Of a DNA stretch of 64,000 bases, positions 25,899 to 34,550 are shown piece after piece. The DNA is from Helicobacter_D sp964464895 (GTDB taxonomy: Bacteria; Campylobacterota; Campylobacteria; Campylobacterales; Helicobacteraceae). Made by a program: the position numbers and the translations under genes. Below the pieces are notes generated by a model. The model searched no databases, was not told where the DNA came from, and worked only from the letters and a program-made list of their open reading frames with translations. The DNA is taken from assembly GCA_964464895.1 (NCBI GenBank), contig CAYXGY010000002.1, positions 62,001-126,000 on the forward strand. Reading direction: 5' to 3'. Position 1 is the first letter of the stretch. Each line of letters opens with the position of its first letter.

Positions 25899-27022
25899 TA
25901 GTGATTCTTTAAAAATTTTTGAATTAGACTTGCAATCTCATCAATGTCGCGTTTCTCTAACGCACCTCCACTTGGCAAACAGATTCCGCTTTCAAAAAGT
26001 CTTTGGCTTGTGCCATCAACAAAAGCAAGAGAGTTTTTAAAGAGTGGCTGTAAGTGCATAGGCTTCCATAAAGGACGCGATTCTATGCCCTCTTTGGCAA
26101 GTAAATCCACGAGGACTAGGGGATTTTTGGGTTCTAAAAAGCGCAAGGTTGTCAGCCAGCGATTCCCTCTTGAGTTTGGAATCTCGGGCATAAATTCTAT
26201 GGTTTGAGATTTTACCTCATCTTTTAAGGCTTCACAATACCAAGCAAAAATTTCGCGTCGCTTGGCGACTTTGGCTTCAATTTGTTCTAATTGCCCTACG
26301 CCAATGGCAGCGCAAATATTGCTTAAGCGGTAATTATATCCATAGTCTAAATGCTCATAAAAGGGTAAATTTTCACGCGCTTGAGTGGAATAATAACGTG
26401 CCTTTTCTATTTTTTCTTTGTCTTTGCCGAGCAACAATCCTCCGCCGCTTGTCGTGATGATTTTGTTTCCATTGAAGGATAAAATTCCGTATTCACCGAA
26501 GCTTCCGCTGTGTTTTCCTGCATAAAATGCCCCAAGCGATTCTGCTGCGTCTTCAATAAGTAGGATTTCATATTGCGCGCAAATCTCTGCAATCTCTGCA
26601 ATCTTGGCGCATTGTCCATACAAATGGGTAACAATTAGGGCTTTTGGTTTCTTGGGCGAAGATTCTATAGCGCAAATTAAGAGGTTTGGATTTAGATTCC
26701 AAGACTCTAAATCACTATCAACAAAGATTGGAATTGCGCCTTGATAGAGAATCGCATCAATTGAGCCGATAAAGGTAAAGCTACTTGCAAGTACATAATC
26801 GCCTTGCGTGATTCCGCTGACACGTAAAGCCAAATGTAATGCCGCTGTGCCGGAATTGAGTGCAAGCGCATAGGGAGATTTTGTATAAAGTTTCACCTCT
26901 TCTTCTAAGCGATTGACAAATGCGCCAAGCGGAGCAATGTAATTACTCGCAAAAGCCTCATTGACATAATCTTGTTCTTTGCCATTCATCTGCGGAGGGG
27001 ATAAAAAAATTCTAAATCCCAT
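25898..27022 (-). CDS. pglE: UDP-4-amino-sugar aminotransferase
   Basis: This PLP-dependent DegT/DnrJ-family aminotransferase converts the PglF product to the 4-amino sugar. The 374-residue sequence has the cofactor-pocket NSGTAALHLAL, the aspartate in IEDAAESLGA (about residue 158) and the Schiff-base lysine in SFNGNKIITTSGGG (K187). It lies between pglD and pglF with 9- and 1-base spacing. Unlike the DegT protein at 50965-52095, all catalytic residues are present. Confidence 0.94.
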   Translation of the reverse strand: MGFRIFLSPPQMNGKEQDYVNEAFASNYIAPLGAFVNRLEEEVKLYTKSPYALALNSGTAALHLALRVSGITQGDYVLASSFTFIGSIDAILYQGAIPIFVDSDLESWNLNPNLLICAIESSPKKPKALIVTHLYGQCAKIAEIAEICAQYEILLIEDAAESLGAFYAGKHSGSFGEYGILSFNGNKIITTSGGGLLLGKDKEKIEKARYYSTQARENLPFYEHLDYGYNYRLSNICAAIGVGQLEQIEAKVAKRREIFAWYCEALKDEVKSQTIEFMPEIPNSRGNRWLTTLRFLEPKNPLVLVDLLAKEGIESRPLWKPMHLQPLFKNSLAFVDGTSQRLFESGICLPSGGALEKRDIDEIASLIQKFLKNH

Positions 27023-27031
27023 AATCTTTCC

Positions 27032-27652
27032 TTAGTTTAGATTCTTTTTGGCTGGATTGCCAACGACTTTTTGATGTGGTTTTATATCGCAAATCACGAC
27101 ACTTCCCGCACCAATCAAACAATGCTCCCCGATAGTTTTTCCTTCAATCACAACGCTTTTTGCCCCAATATGCGAGAAGTCGCCAATATGCACATTGCCA
27201 CAGAGTGTTGCGCTCGGAGCAATATGTGAGAAATTGCCAACTTTGCAATCGTGCTCTACAATGCTGCCACTATTGAGAATCGCTCCTGTACCAATTTGCG
27301 TGCGTGCATTAATGATTGCATTAGGCATAATCACGCTTCCACTAGCAATTTGAGCAGATTTTGAAATGATAGCACTAGAGTGAGCGACAAAAGGCAAATC
27401 AAACCCATTTTGAGAAAAGAAATGATAAAGATTCTGCCGCACTAGATTGTTGCCAATTGCTAAAATAATGCCAAATTCCTTTGCATTGCTTAGGCTAAGA
27501 AATTCTGTTCTTGTGATAGCGGAAATTCCATTGAGTGCTTTACCTTGCGGGTTGTCATCAATGAGAATCCTAAAGGATAAATTTTGGGATTCTAAAATAT
27601 CCGCAATCACCGCACCGTGCCCGCCAGCACCGAAGATTGCTAGTTTTTTCAT
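27032..27652 (-). CDS. pglD: UDP-4-amino-sugar N-acetyltransferase
   Basis: PglD acetylates the 4-amino group to complete UDP-diNAc-bacillosamine. The 206-residue protein has the N-terminal Rossmann-like segment IFGAGGHGAVIADIL and a C-terminal left-handed beta helix of hexapeptide repeats. The catalytic histidine lies in VEHDCKVGNFSHIAP. The final repeats (GAGSVVICDIKPHQKVVGNPAK) form the acetyl-CoA site. It is first of the pgl genes in this unit. Confidence 0.94.
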   Translation of the reverse strand: MKKLAIFGAGGHGAVIADILESQNLSFRILIDDNPQGKALNGISAITRTEFLSLSNAKEFGIILAIGNNLVRQNLYHFFSQNGFDLPFVAHSSAIISKSAQIASGSVIMPNAIINARTQIGTGAILNSGSIVEHDCKVGNFSHIAPSATLCGNVHIGDFSHIGAKSVVIEGKTIGEHCLIGAGSVVICDIKPHQKVVGNPAKKNLN

Positions 27653-27711
27653 CTCTGCCCTTGTGTCAAAATCATACCGAGATTTTACCGAAATTTTGGG
27701 AATCCTAGTAT

Positions 27712-28317
27712 CTAGGCTTTCAAAATAATCTTTCCTTTTTGCGTGCTTAAAACCCTTTGCGCCTTGAGTTCTCTTAAAATGCGCGAAAGAGATTCCGCAC
27801 TTGTGTTGAGTCTTTGGGCGATTTGTCGTTGGGTTAGGTTAGGGAGTTCCATTTCATTTTCTTGTAGAAACTTGATTAATCGTTCCTTTAAGCCCATAGA
27901 GTTTTGGGCGATATGTGATTCTAACATTCTGATTTTATTGCAGAGTGAAGCGATAAAGTTACGACAAAAAGAGGGATTTTCCATACATTGTTTTTGGAAT
28001 GTTGTCAGGGAGATTTCTAAAATCTCGCATTCCTCTTCACAAACTGCACTTGCGGGAAATGGTTGGTCAAGGAAGCTTGGCATTTCAGCAATGAAGTCTG
28101 GTGAGCAAATCTGGTGTAGGGTTTGTTCTTTGCTCGGCTGTTTTGTCGTTTTTCTCTTGGTTTTTGGAGCTTCTTCTATGGTTTTGTAAATCCTTACTTT
28201 GCCACTTAAAAGCACGAAGAGTTGTTTGGGAATCTCGCCCTCAAAAAACAAAATTTCTTCTTTATGATAGAAACGTTTATAGCCTAATGACGATAATATT
28301 TTCAAGAAGTCTTGCAT
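27712..28317 (-). CDS. Crp/Fnr-family regulator, NssR-like
   Basis: The 201-residue protein has an N-terminal cyclic-nucleotide-binding-type sensor domain, a dimerisation helix near 120-145, and a C-terminal helix-turn-helix (TQRQIAQRLNTSAESLSRILRELK). No cysteine cluster for an Fnr-type iron-sulfur centre is evident at the N-terminus. In Campylobacter jejuni the family member NssR lies divergent from the globin gene ctb and controls the nitrosative-stress genes. Here the regulator is divergent from a membrane protein and a Ctb-like globin, so the same role is likely. It could also be read into the pgl genes downstream. Confidence 0.8.
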   Translation of the reverse strand: MQDFLKILSSLGYKRFYHKEEILFFEGEIPKQLFVLLSGKVRIYKTIEEAPKTKRKTTKQPSKEQTLHQICSPDFIAEMPSFLDQPFPASAVCEEECEILEISLTTFQKQCMENPSFCRNFIASLCNKIRMLESHIAQNSMGLKERLIKFLQENEMELPNLTQRQIAQRLNTSAESLSRILRELKAQRVLSTQKGKIILKA

Positions 28318-28372
28318 TTGGATTCCTTTAATTTAAATGAAAGCATAACTTGAATGTATTTTAACAAAAGCA

Positions 28373-28386
28373 TTAACAATTATCAA
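28373..28386. promoter_or_regulatory. Candidate Crp/Fnr-family operator
   Basis: TTAACAATTATCAA is a TTAAC-N4-ATCAA arrangement, combining an NssR-type half-site and an Fnr-type half-site. It lies in the divergent region between the regulator and the membrane protein/globin pair. A second TTAAC occurs 12 bases upstream. Confidence 0.45.
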
Positions 28387-28456
28387 CTTTTTTACGAAAA
28401 ATTTTAGATAGTATTCGTGAAAAATTAATCCACTAAGATAAAATGAAAGGAAAAAT

Positions 28457-28894
28457 ATGAATCTAATGTATCCTTATTTGTTGTTAATCCATTTGTTTTG
28501 TGCCATTATATTTTTGGGTTATCTCTTCTGTGATGTCTTTCTGTTTAGCCAAGTGCGCAAGTTTTTAGGTGATGAATTTGCAAATAAAATGTCTTGTGTG
28601 ATAAGCAAGAGAACGCAAGGAATGCCCCTGTGTTTTTTGCTACTTATCGTAACAGGTATGGCGATGATTCCTCAATATATTGGAACAGAATTAGGCTATT
28701 TTGGCACAACTTTACAGCAATTTTTGATTTTTAAGAGCATTTTGGCATTGGGAATTGCGTTGATGATTATCCTTTCTCTTGGATTTTATTATGTGCTCAA
28801 AAAGCCAAGCCCTCTAAGAAAAATAATCCACCCGCTTGCTTTGACTTTAGGGGTCATTATTGTTATTTTAGCCAAATTTGCATTTTATCAATAA
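28457..28894 (+). CDS. Four-helix membrane protein next to globin, unknown
   Basis: The 145-residue protein has four hydrophobic segments (about 5-27, 54-72, 83-107, 122-143). Histidines lie in the first and last (LLLIHLFCAIIF and IIHPLALTLG), a pattern that would fit heme binding in the membrane, though this is inference. I do not recognise the family. It starts with AAAGGA upstream and is followed after 9 bases by the globin gene, so it probably belongs to the same NssR-type regulon. No signal peptide is distinct from the first helix. Confidence 0.7.
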   Translation: MNLMYPYLLLIHLFCAIIFLGYLFCDVFLFSQVRKFLGDEFANKMSCVISKRTQGMPLCFLLLIVTGMAMIPQYIGTELGYFGTTLQQFLIFKSILALGIALMIILSLGFYYVLKKPSPLRKIIHPLALTLGVIIVILAKFAFYQ

Positions 28895-28903
28895 GGAGTT
28901 AGA

Positions 28904-29290
28904 ATGGAAAAATACAACACGATTTGCACAGAGGGAATCCAAACATTAATGGATATTTTTTATGCCAAGATTCGCGCAGATAAAAGTGGCGTAGGAAAGA
29001 TTTTTAATGATAAAATTGGCACAAGTGATGCAGTGTGGGAGCAACATAAACTAAAGATTGCTAATTTTTGGCAGGGAATGCTTCTTAACATCGGAGATTA
29101 TAGCGGACAGCCTTTAAAGGCTCATTTGGATTTGCCACCCTTTCCACGAGAGTTTTTTGATATTTGGTTAAGATTGTTTGAGGAGAGTTTGAAACAAGTT
29201 TTTTGTGATGCAGTGGCGGAGGAAATTTTGCAAAGAGCACAGATGATTGCCCAAAGATTCCAATTTATGCTTTATGAAAGCGGACATTAA
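28904..29290 (+). CDS. ctb: Group III truncated haemoglobin, Ctb-like
   Basis: The 128-residue globin closely matches the Ctb type of Campylobacter: MDIFYAKIRADKSGVGKIF, GTSDAVWEQHKLKIANFWQG, and the region HLDLPPFPREFFDIWLRLFE with the proximal histidine. Ctb binds oxygen and NO and is thought to moderate respiration or nitrosative stress in microaerophiles. It has an AAGGAG site and follows the membrane-protein gene by 9 bases. The divergent Crp/Fnr regulator supports control by nitrosative stress. Confidence 0.92.
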   Translation: MEKYNTICTEGIQTLMDIFYAKIRADKSGVGKIFNDKIGTSDAVWEQHKLKIANFWQGMLLNIGDYSGQPLKAHLDLPPFPREFFDIWLRLFEESLKQVFCDAVAEEILQRAQMIAQRFQFMLYESGH

Positions 29291-29403
29291 CATAAGTTAT
29301 TTTTAAATTATTATTATCTGAATATTTATGATGAAAACCTTATGGATTGTTTGGAGAAAGCAATGTTTTAGAGTATAATTTCACCTAAATTTATTGTTGG
29401 GAA

Positions 29404-29625
29404 ATGATTGAAGTGCTAAGAATTTTTAAATTAAGTCTTTTGATGTGCGGAATTATTCTTTATAGTGGTTGTTATCAAAATGCTTGTGGAATCTCCTCGT
29501 CTTATTGGGACGAGAAAAGTTATTATTATGATGCACAAGGAAATTATCACGAGAAATGTCCTGATAATTTGATTTATACCGAAAAAGCCTTGCAACAACA
29601 AGAGCAAGACGCATTAGACTTTTAA
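29404..29625 (+). CDS. Small predicted lipoprotein with Tyr-rich mature part, unknown
   Basis: The 73-residue product has a hydrophobic signal and the lipobox YSGC at residues 20-23. The mature region is rich in tyrosine, serine and acidic residues (SSYWDEKSYYYDAQGNYHEK) with two more cysteines. I do not recognise the family. It ends 25 bases before cmoB and may be co-transcribed with it, though no functional link is apparent. Confidence 0.6.
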   Translation: MIEVLRIFKLSLLMCGIILYSGCYQNACGISSSYWDEKSYYYDAQGNYHEKCPDNLIYTEKALQQQEQDALDF

Positions 29626-29650
29626 ACAAAGAATCCTATTTAGCGAGTTT

Positions 29651-30583
29651 TTGAGATTGCAAGATAAAGGTCTAGAGCAAAAAAGAGCAGAACGTAACCG
29701 TGCTTTGGGCTTTAAAAATATCCTCCCATTGTCTGCACAGATAGAACGTCTTTATACGATTCCAAAGCCTGAACTTGAGGGGGTGAGAATTTCTTGTGGA
29801 GACTTAATTGAGATTTGGCTTCCCAATCTTAGCACGGAATCTTTCGCGCTTGTTTGCGAGATAGCAAGAGCCTTAATCCCTTGGCGCAAAGGTCCTTTTA
29901 AAATCAATTCTTTAGAAATACAAAGCGAATGGAATAGTGCAATCAAATACAACTTGCTTGCACCCCATTTACAACTAAAAGACAAAATTGTAGGCGACAT
30001 TGGGTGTAATAATGGCTATTATATGTTTCGAGGGCTAGCACAGAATCCCACGCAAATCATAGGGTTTGACCCTGTGCCTTTGTGCCTCTTGCAATATCGG
30101 TTTTTACAATTTTTCGCACAACAAAATCGCTTACAATTTGAATTGCTTGGCATTGAGGAGTTATCTTACTTTGAAGCGCAATTTGATGTCTTATTGTGTC
30201 TTGGAGTTTTGTATCATCGCAAAAGCCCCCTTGATGCAGTCAAACTGATTTATAATGCCTTAAAAAGTGGCGGAGAAGCGGTGTTTGATAGTTTAATCCT
30301 TGAGGGAGAAGAGGAAATCGCACTTTGTCCCAAAGAACGTTATGCCAAAATGCCAAATGTGTATTTTATCCCGACACTCCGCACTTTTTGTGGTTGGTTA
30401 GAGAAATGCGGGTTTCAAGAGATTGCGCATATTGCAACACTAAAAACTGCCTTTGAGGAGCAGCGCAAGACGCAGTGGAGTAGTGGAGAATCTCTGGAGG
30501 ATTTTTTAACTCCCAATGGAGAGCAAACGATTGAGGGCTATCCCGCTCCTAGACGCGCATATTTAAAGGCAAAGAAGATTTAA
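29651..30583 (+). CDS. cmoB: tRNA U34 carboxymethyltransferase CmoB
   Basis: CmoB uses carboxy-S-adenosyl-methionine to make 5-carboxymethoxyuridine at position 34 of tRNAs, widening wobble decoding. The 310-residue protein shows LIPWRKGPFKI, the cofactor motif VGDIGCNNGYYMFRGLA near residue 118, LCLGVLYHRKSPLDAV, and the C-terminal EGYPAPRRAYLKAKK, all typical of the family. It opens with TTG at 29651 and no ribosome-binding site is obvious, so the start is uncertain by a few codons. The partner CmoA must be encoded elsewhere. Confidence 0.92.
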   Translation: MRLQDKGLEQKRAERNRALGFKNILPLSAQIERLYTIPKPELEGVRISCGDLIEIWLPNLSTESFALVCEIARALIPWRKGPFKINSLEIQSEWNSAIKYNLLAPHLQLKDKIVGDIGCNNGYYMFRGLAQNPTQIIGFDPVPLCLLQYRFLQFFAQQNRLQFELLGIEELSYFEAQFDVLLCLGVLYHRKSPLDAVKLIYNALKSGGEAVFDSLILEGEEEIALCPKERYAKMPNVYFIPTLRTFCGWLEKCGFQEIAHIATLKTAFEEQRKTQWSSGESLEDFLTPNGEQTIEGYPAPRRAYLKAKKI

Positions 30584-30699
30584 AGTCCCAAGAACAAAAA
30601 CAGAATCTACTCAAAAAAGTTAAAAAAGATTTTATATTTATTCTTAAAGAGTTTTACCAATATAATCAAACCCTAAATTTCAAAAATAAAGGAACAAAA

Positions 30700-31803
30700 A
30701 TGAAAAGACGCACTCTTTTTAAATTGGCAGGAATTGGTGCTTTAGGACTTGCAATGCCATTAGTGGCAAAAGAATCCCAAAGCACTAAAGCAGGTCAAGT
30801 ACATTCTAAAAAAAGAGAATTTTCTGTGAGCTTGAAACACAATATTTTGGAGGCTGGGAAATGCAGACTTTGGATTCCTCTTCCGTCCTCTACGCCCTAT
30901 CAATATTTGACAAGCAATCTTGTCTTTAGCGGGAATTATTCTCAAGCATATATCAGCAATACACAGATTCCGACACTCTTTGCGGAATTTGACAAAGTTA
31001 AGAATCTTAGCTTGGAAATCAAGTTTGACATTACGACTTTAGAGTGCACGACAGATTTTAAGGAAGTGCAAGCGAAATTCAATAAAAATGCTAAGATTCC
31101 ACAGGAAGTGAAGCCTTATCTAGCAGCAACGGAACATATTCAAACTGATGGAATCGTAAAAGCAACCGCGAGAGAAATCCTCAAGAATGCCAATGTGCAA
31201 AACACCGATGATTGCCAAAAGGCAAAGGCAATTTTTGAATGGGTTGCAAGGAATATGCAGCGCGATGAAAGTATTTTAGGCTACGGAACAGGAGATGCCA
31301 AAGCGATTTTAGAATCCAAAAAGCTTTATGGTAAATGCACCGATATTAGCTCGGTTTTTGTCGCGCTTTGTAGAAGTGTAGGGATTCCTGCGAGGGAGAT
31401 TTTTGGGATTCGGCTTGGGCAATCCCGTTTCTCAAATGCAATGGGAAGTGCGAAAGACAAAGTTGCAAATATTACAGGAGGGCAGCATTGTCGTGCAGAA
31501 TTTTATGTGCGAGGCTATGGGTGGATTCCTTGCGACCCGGGCGATGTTGCAAAAGTTAAATTGAGCGAAAAACTAGGCGATGACGATACGAAAATCAGAG
31601 ATTTACGCGAATATCTCTTTGGAAATTGGGAAATGTGTTGGTTGGGCTATAACACTGCAAGAGACTTTATCCTCACACCCACACCAGCAGAGACACCTTT
31701 AAACAATTTCGGCTATCCTTATGGGGAAGTAGAGGATAATGTGTTGGATTATTACGATGCAAAAGGATTTTCTTACTTCTATACCTCTGTTGAAAAACAA
31801 TGA
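30700..31803 (+). CDS. Tat-exported transglutaminase-like cysteine protease-fold protein
   Basis: The 367-residue protein starts MKRRTLFKLAGIGALGLAM, a twin-arginine signal. The mature part has a beta-rich N-terminal half and a transglutaminase-like core. In that core the catalytic cysteine lies in KLYGKCTDISSVFVAL, the histidine in GGQHCRAEFY and the aspartate in WIPCDPGDVAK. Such proteins act in the periplasm as peptidases or cross-linking enzymes; the substrate is unknown. Its stop overlaps the start of the MerT-like gene (ATGA), so translation is coupled. Confidence 0.85.
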   Translation: MKRRTLFKLAGIGALGLAMPLVAKESQSTKAGQVHSKKREFSVSLKHNILEAGKCRLWIPLPSSTPYQYLTSNLVFSGNYSQAYISNTQIPTLFAEFDKVKNLSLEIKFDITTLECTTDFKEVQAKFNKNAKIPQEVKPYLAATEHIQTDGIVKATAREILKNANVQNTDDCQKAKAIFEWVARNMQRDESILGYGTGDAKAILESKKLYGKCTDISSVFVALCRSVGIPAREIFGIRLGQSRFSNAMGSAKDKVANITGGQHCRAEFYVRGYGWIPCDPGDVAKVKLSEKLGDDDTKIRDLREYLFGNWEMCWLGYNTARDFILTPTPAETPLNNFGYPYGEVEDNVLDYYDAKGFSYFYTSVEKQ

Positions 31804-32126
31804 AAGCTAGATTGGGTTTAATTCTTTCGTTTTGTGTGGGAGTTGCGGCAAGCCTTTGTTGCTTGCCCGCACTCCTCTTTTTGCTTTTTGGGTTTTCTTT
31901 TGGAATCGCAGGAGTAGAGATTCTCGCTCCCTATCATTTGGCTTTAAGCCTGTTATCCTTGCTCTGCTTTGTTTTGTATTTTTACTTTGGAATCTTACGC
32001 TGTGATTGCGCAAGGTCTTGCAAAAGAAAGAGGAGTATTGGCGGATTTTTGTGGCTATTTGTCTTGCTTTGTATTTTTGTTTTATCCAGAGATGTTAGGT
32101 TGGTTTTATGCGTAAAGCTTTGTTGA
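31800..32126 (+). CDS. MerT-like small membrane protein
   Basis: The 108-residue protein has three hydrophobic segments and the vicinal cysteine pair in the first (VAASLCCLPALLFLLFG), the hallmark of MerT mercuric-ion transporters. A second cysteine-containing loop follows (LRCDCARSCKRKR). MerT passes Hg(II) from the periplasmic MerP to the cytoplasm. No mercuric reductase gene is nearby, so the natural metal may be another thiophilic ion. It is coupled to the transglutaminase-like gene upstream and overlaps the MerP-like gene by 19 bases. Confidence 0.75.
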   Translation: MKARLGLILSFCVGVAASLCCLPALLFLLFGFSFGIAGVEILAPYHLALSLLSLLCFVLYFYFGILRCDCARSCKRKRSIGGFLWLFVLLCIFVLSRDVRLVLCVKLC

Positions 32127-32368
32127 TATTTGTTTTGTGTGGTGGATTGTTGTTTGGACAAGAATATAAAATCTATGTAGAGGGAATGCACTGCCCACTT
32201 TGCACGGCAATGGTGAGAAAGGCACTCCTAAAAGTAGAGGGGGTGAAGAGTGCCAAGGCGAGCCTAAAGGATAAAATCGCCCGAGTGGAATGCGAAGAAA
32301 ATGTTGCTAAAGAGAATCTTTTAGAGGCTGTTGCAACGACAGGTTATAGCGGAGAGTTTGTCCCTTAA
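32108..32368 (+). CDS. MerP-like periplasmic heavy-metal-binding protein
   Basis: The 86-residue protein has a signal peptide (residues 1-18) and one HMA domain with the metal motif GMHCPLCTAMV. The beta-alpha-beta pattern that follows is intact (LLKVEGVKSAKASL, TTGYSGEF). It binds a soft metal ion through the two cysteines and would deliver it to the MerT-like membrane protein encoded just upstream. It closes the three-gene unit. Confidence 0.85.
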   Translation: MRKALLIFVLCGGLLFGQEYKIYVEGMHCPLCTAMVRKALLKVEGVKSAKASLKDKIARVECEENVAKENLLEAVATTGYSGEFVP

Positions 32369-32419
32369 GAATTTTTTAGAAATGCGATTCTGTGAAAAAT
32401 TGTATTTCTTAAATATGGT

Positions 32420-33505
32420 ATGAAATTTGCTTTTTTACAATTAAGACAGGAAGTGAATATTTGTGAAGGAACAGATAAAAGGCAAAAAGTGCGGACTCTT
32501 GATTTCTTTACAAATGATAATTATTTGCAAAATCCTATCAAAGAATCCTTAGGAAATCCCAAAAAAATAGAAAAATTCCCTAACGTTTTGGTAGATAAAG
32601 GCGCAATGGATTGGCTTTTGCAAACAATGCTCTTCCAATCTAAAAATGCAAACTCTGCATCTAAGCCAAGCCTCGTGATGAGGAATCCTCCTAGTGAAGA
32701 ATCCAAGAATGAAAAAATCTTGAAAGAAATTTCACAATTTAGCCAATTTTATCGACGTATGCGGTGTATTAAGGATTTTAAGGCAACCCAACAAAATCTA
32801 CGATTTGTAGGACAAATAGAGGAGAAGTTAAGACGCAATGCGTATTGTCATACCACGCAACAAGAAGCACAAGAAGCGCAAAAGTTTCTTTATCTGCAAA
32901 TGGACAAGCGGGTATGGAATCTCTATCAAGGACGTCCAAAACAACTTCAAGAGTTAATGGACAAAGCTTATCAGTTCTACACGAAGAAAGAAAATTTGAG
33001 CAAAAATCTTACTTTGGGCGATGAAGAGTTGAGAATCGTGGAGACTTTGCTAGAATATGGCGTGCAGACAGAATCGCAAGATTTAGAAAATCTGTTTCAT
33101 CATTATTTGCTCACTTTGCCAAAAATCCTTAAGGATTCTGCGAAAAATGGCGAAATAGAAACCAAATACTTAAAAGAAATAGAGCAAAATATCAATACAT
33201 ACAGAAGCGACAAGATGAAGCTAATGGGATTCAATTTCTTTGCTACTGAAGCACTTCTTCCCCAAGAGCAAGAAGCCATAACGGATTCTATTGCTAAAGT
33301 GCTATCGTTTTATTCTCAACCCAATACAATGGAAGTGAATGGATATAAAATTTCTTGGCAGCCAAAACAAGCCAATCTACAAGATTATCATTCCCTTTAT
33401 TCCATTGATTTGGCAATTAAAAATGCACAGAATGCAGAGATAAAGATTGAATTTCAAGTTTTGATTGTTTTTCCAACAAAATTTCAAAATAAATTAGAAT
33501 CTTGA
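32420..33505 (+). CDS. Unknown 361-residue cytoplasmic protein
   Basis: I do not recognise this protein. It has no signal peptide or membrane segment. It is rich in Gln, Lys and Glu and largely helical, with a long probable coiled-coil region between residues 95 and 270, then a short beta-rich C-terminus (VNGYKISW, IEFQVLIVF). The ribosome-binding site before the ATG at 32420 is weak. It converges with the sigma-54-driven gene at 33512-34522, only 6 bases separating the stops. Like that gene it looks species-restricted, but no shared motif was found between them. Confidence 0.7.
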   Translation: MKFAFLQLRQEVNICEGTDKRQKVRTLDFFTNDNYLQNPIKESLGNPKKIEKFPNVLVDKGAMDWLLQTMLFQSKNANSASKPSLVMRNPPSEESKNEKILKEISQFSQFYRRMRCIKDFKATQQNLRFVGQIEEKLRRNAYCHTTQQEAQEAQKFLYLQMDKRVWNLYQGRPKQLQELMDKAYQFYTKKENLSKNLTLGDEELRIVETLLEYGVQTESQDLENLFHHYLLTLPKILKDSAKNGEIETKYLKEIEQNINTYRSDKMKLMGFNFFATEALLPQEQEAITDSIAKVLSFYSQPNTMEVNGYKISWQPKQANLQDYHSLYSIDLAIKNAQNAEIKIEFQVLIVFPTKFQNKLES

Positions 33506-33511
33506 TAGTCC

Positions 33512-34522
33512 TTAAATTCTCTTCTCAATGCGGCTTGCTTCACAGATAAGCTTGAGGTTTTGTCCTTGAAAGGTCTTTGGTCTTTGCGCTTTTTGGCTAA
33601 AAATGCTTGAATCTGTAGCGTCATTGGCTGCTTTTTCATAGATTTGTAAGGCAACTTGTGTCGTGCCGTCTTTTAGGGCTTTTTCTGTGTAGGCATAAAT
33701 TAAATTTTGTGTTGTAAGTGTAAAGCCAGATATTTCTGAATATTCTTGATAAACCATTCCATTCTCTAGTGTAATTTTGCCATCTTCCCCGCCTGTTTGG
33801 AGATGCCAATGGGTTTGGATAATCTTAGCGTGTTTGAAAATCAAGTCCTTTTCCCTTTGATTCAAATCTGCTTCAAATTCAGAAAAAAACGCACGAATCC
33901 AAGCAATCCCCTCTTGAGCTGCTGCTTTGAAATTGCCCGCACTCTTTTGCACTTCTTGCGCGCGGTCTAAAAACAAATCACTTTTTTGCTCTATGGTATG
34001 GGGGAGAAGGCAAGTGAGCAACTCTGCTTTGTCGGTTAAATCGTCTTTTAGTTCTTGCATTGTAGAATCAAGATGAATCAATTGTTCTTTATAGCTTAGC
34101 AGTAAATGCAATTTGGGGTCATTTGGGTCTTGAATTGCCACATAGAACTCCTCTAGTTTCTCATTCATTAATTCGCTGATGACAGAGAGGCTACGCGGAT
34201 AGGAGAGGGGGTTTAGTTCCTCTTGCATTTCTTTGTCTAATGGTTTAAGAAATTCACTAGAGCGAAAGAGGGTAGAGAATCTCAAATCCTCTCTTGGGTT
34301 TTGTGATTCTAAGCCCAAAGCCAAAGAAATATCCACCGCAATTTCATTCAGTGGCATATACGACTCTTTTTTCTGCGTGTCGGTTTGGTGGTGAAAGGAT
34401 AAAAGCGTACCAAAGTCGTTTTGAGATTCTGAAGCAGAAGTGTTTTGAAAGGGATTTTGTGAGGCTTTATAAAGAGGTGTTGCAAAAGGGGAATTGGGTA
34501 AGAAATCTTGACTTAAGAGCAT
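33512..34522 (-). CDS. Unknown protein under a sigma-54 promoter
   Basis: The 336-residue product has no N-terminal signal peptide. Its first 65 residues are rich in Ser, Asn, Gln and Phe and look disordered, while the rest is mostly helical with a long acidic coiled-coil region (about 100-230). I do not recognise the family. An exact GG/GC-spaced sigma-54 promoter lies 29 bases upstream, placing it with the RpoN (class II flagellar) regulon. A disordered N-terminus and flagellar control would fit a protein exported by the flagellar apparatus, but that is inference. Confidence 0.75.
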   Translation of the reverse strand: MLLSQDFLPNSPFATPLYKASQNPFQNTSASESQNDFGTLLSFHHQTDTQKKESYMPLNEIAVDISLALGLESQNPREDLRFSTLFRSSEFLKPLDKEMQEELNPLSYPRSLSVISELMNEKLEEFYVAIQDPNDPKLHLLLSYKEQLIHLDSTMQELKDDLTDKAELLTCLLPHTIEQKSDLFLDRAQEVQKSAGNFKAAAQEGIAWIRAFFSEFEADLNQREKDLIFKHAKIIQTHWHLQTGGEDGKITLENGMVYQEYSEISGFTLTTQNLIYAYTEKALKDGTTQVALQIYEKAANDATDSSIFSQKAQRPKTFQGQNLKLICEASRIEKRI

Positions 34523-34550
34523 CGGAGTCCTTGTTAAGTTTTTAAAAATT

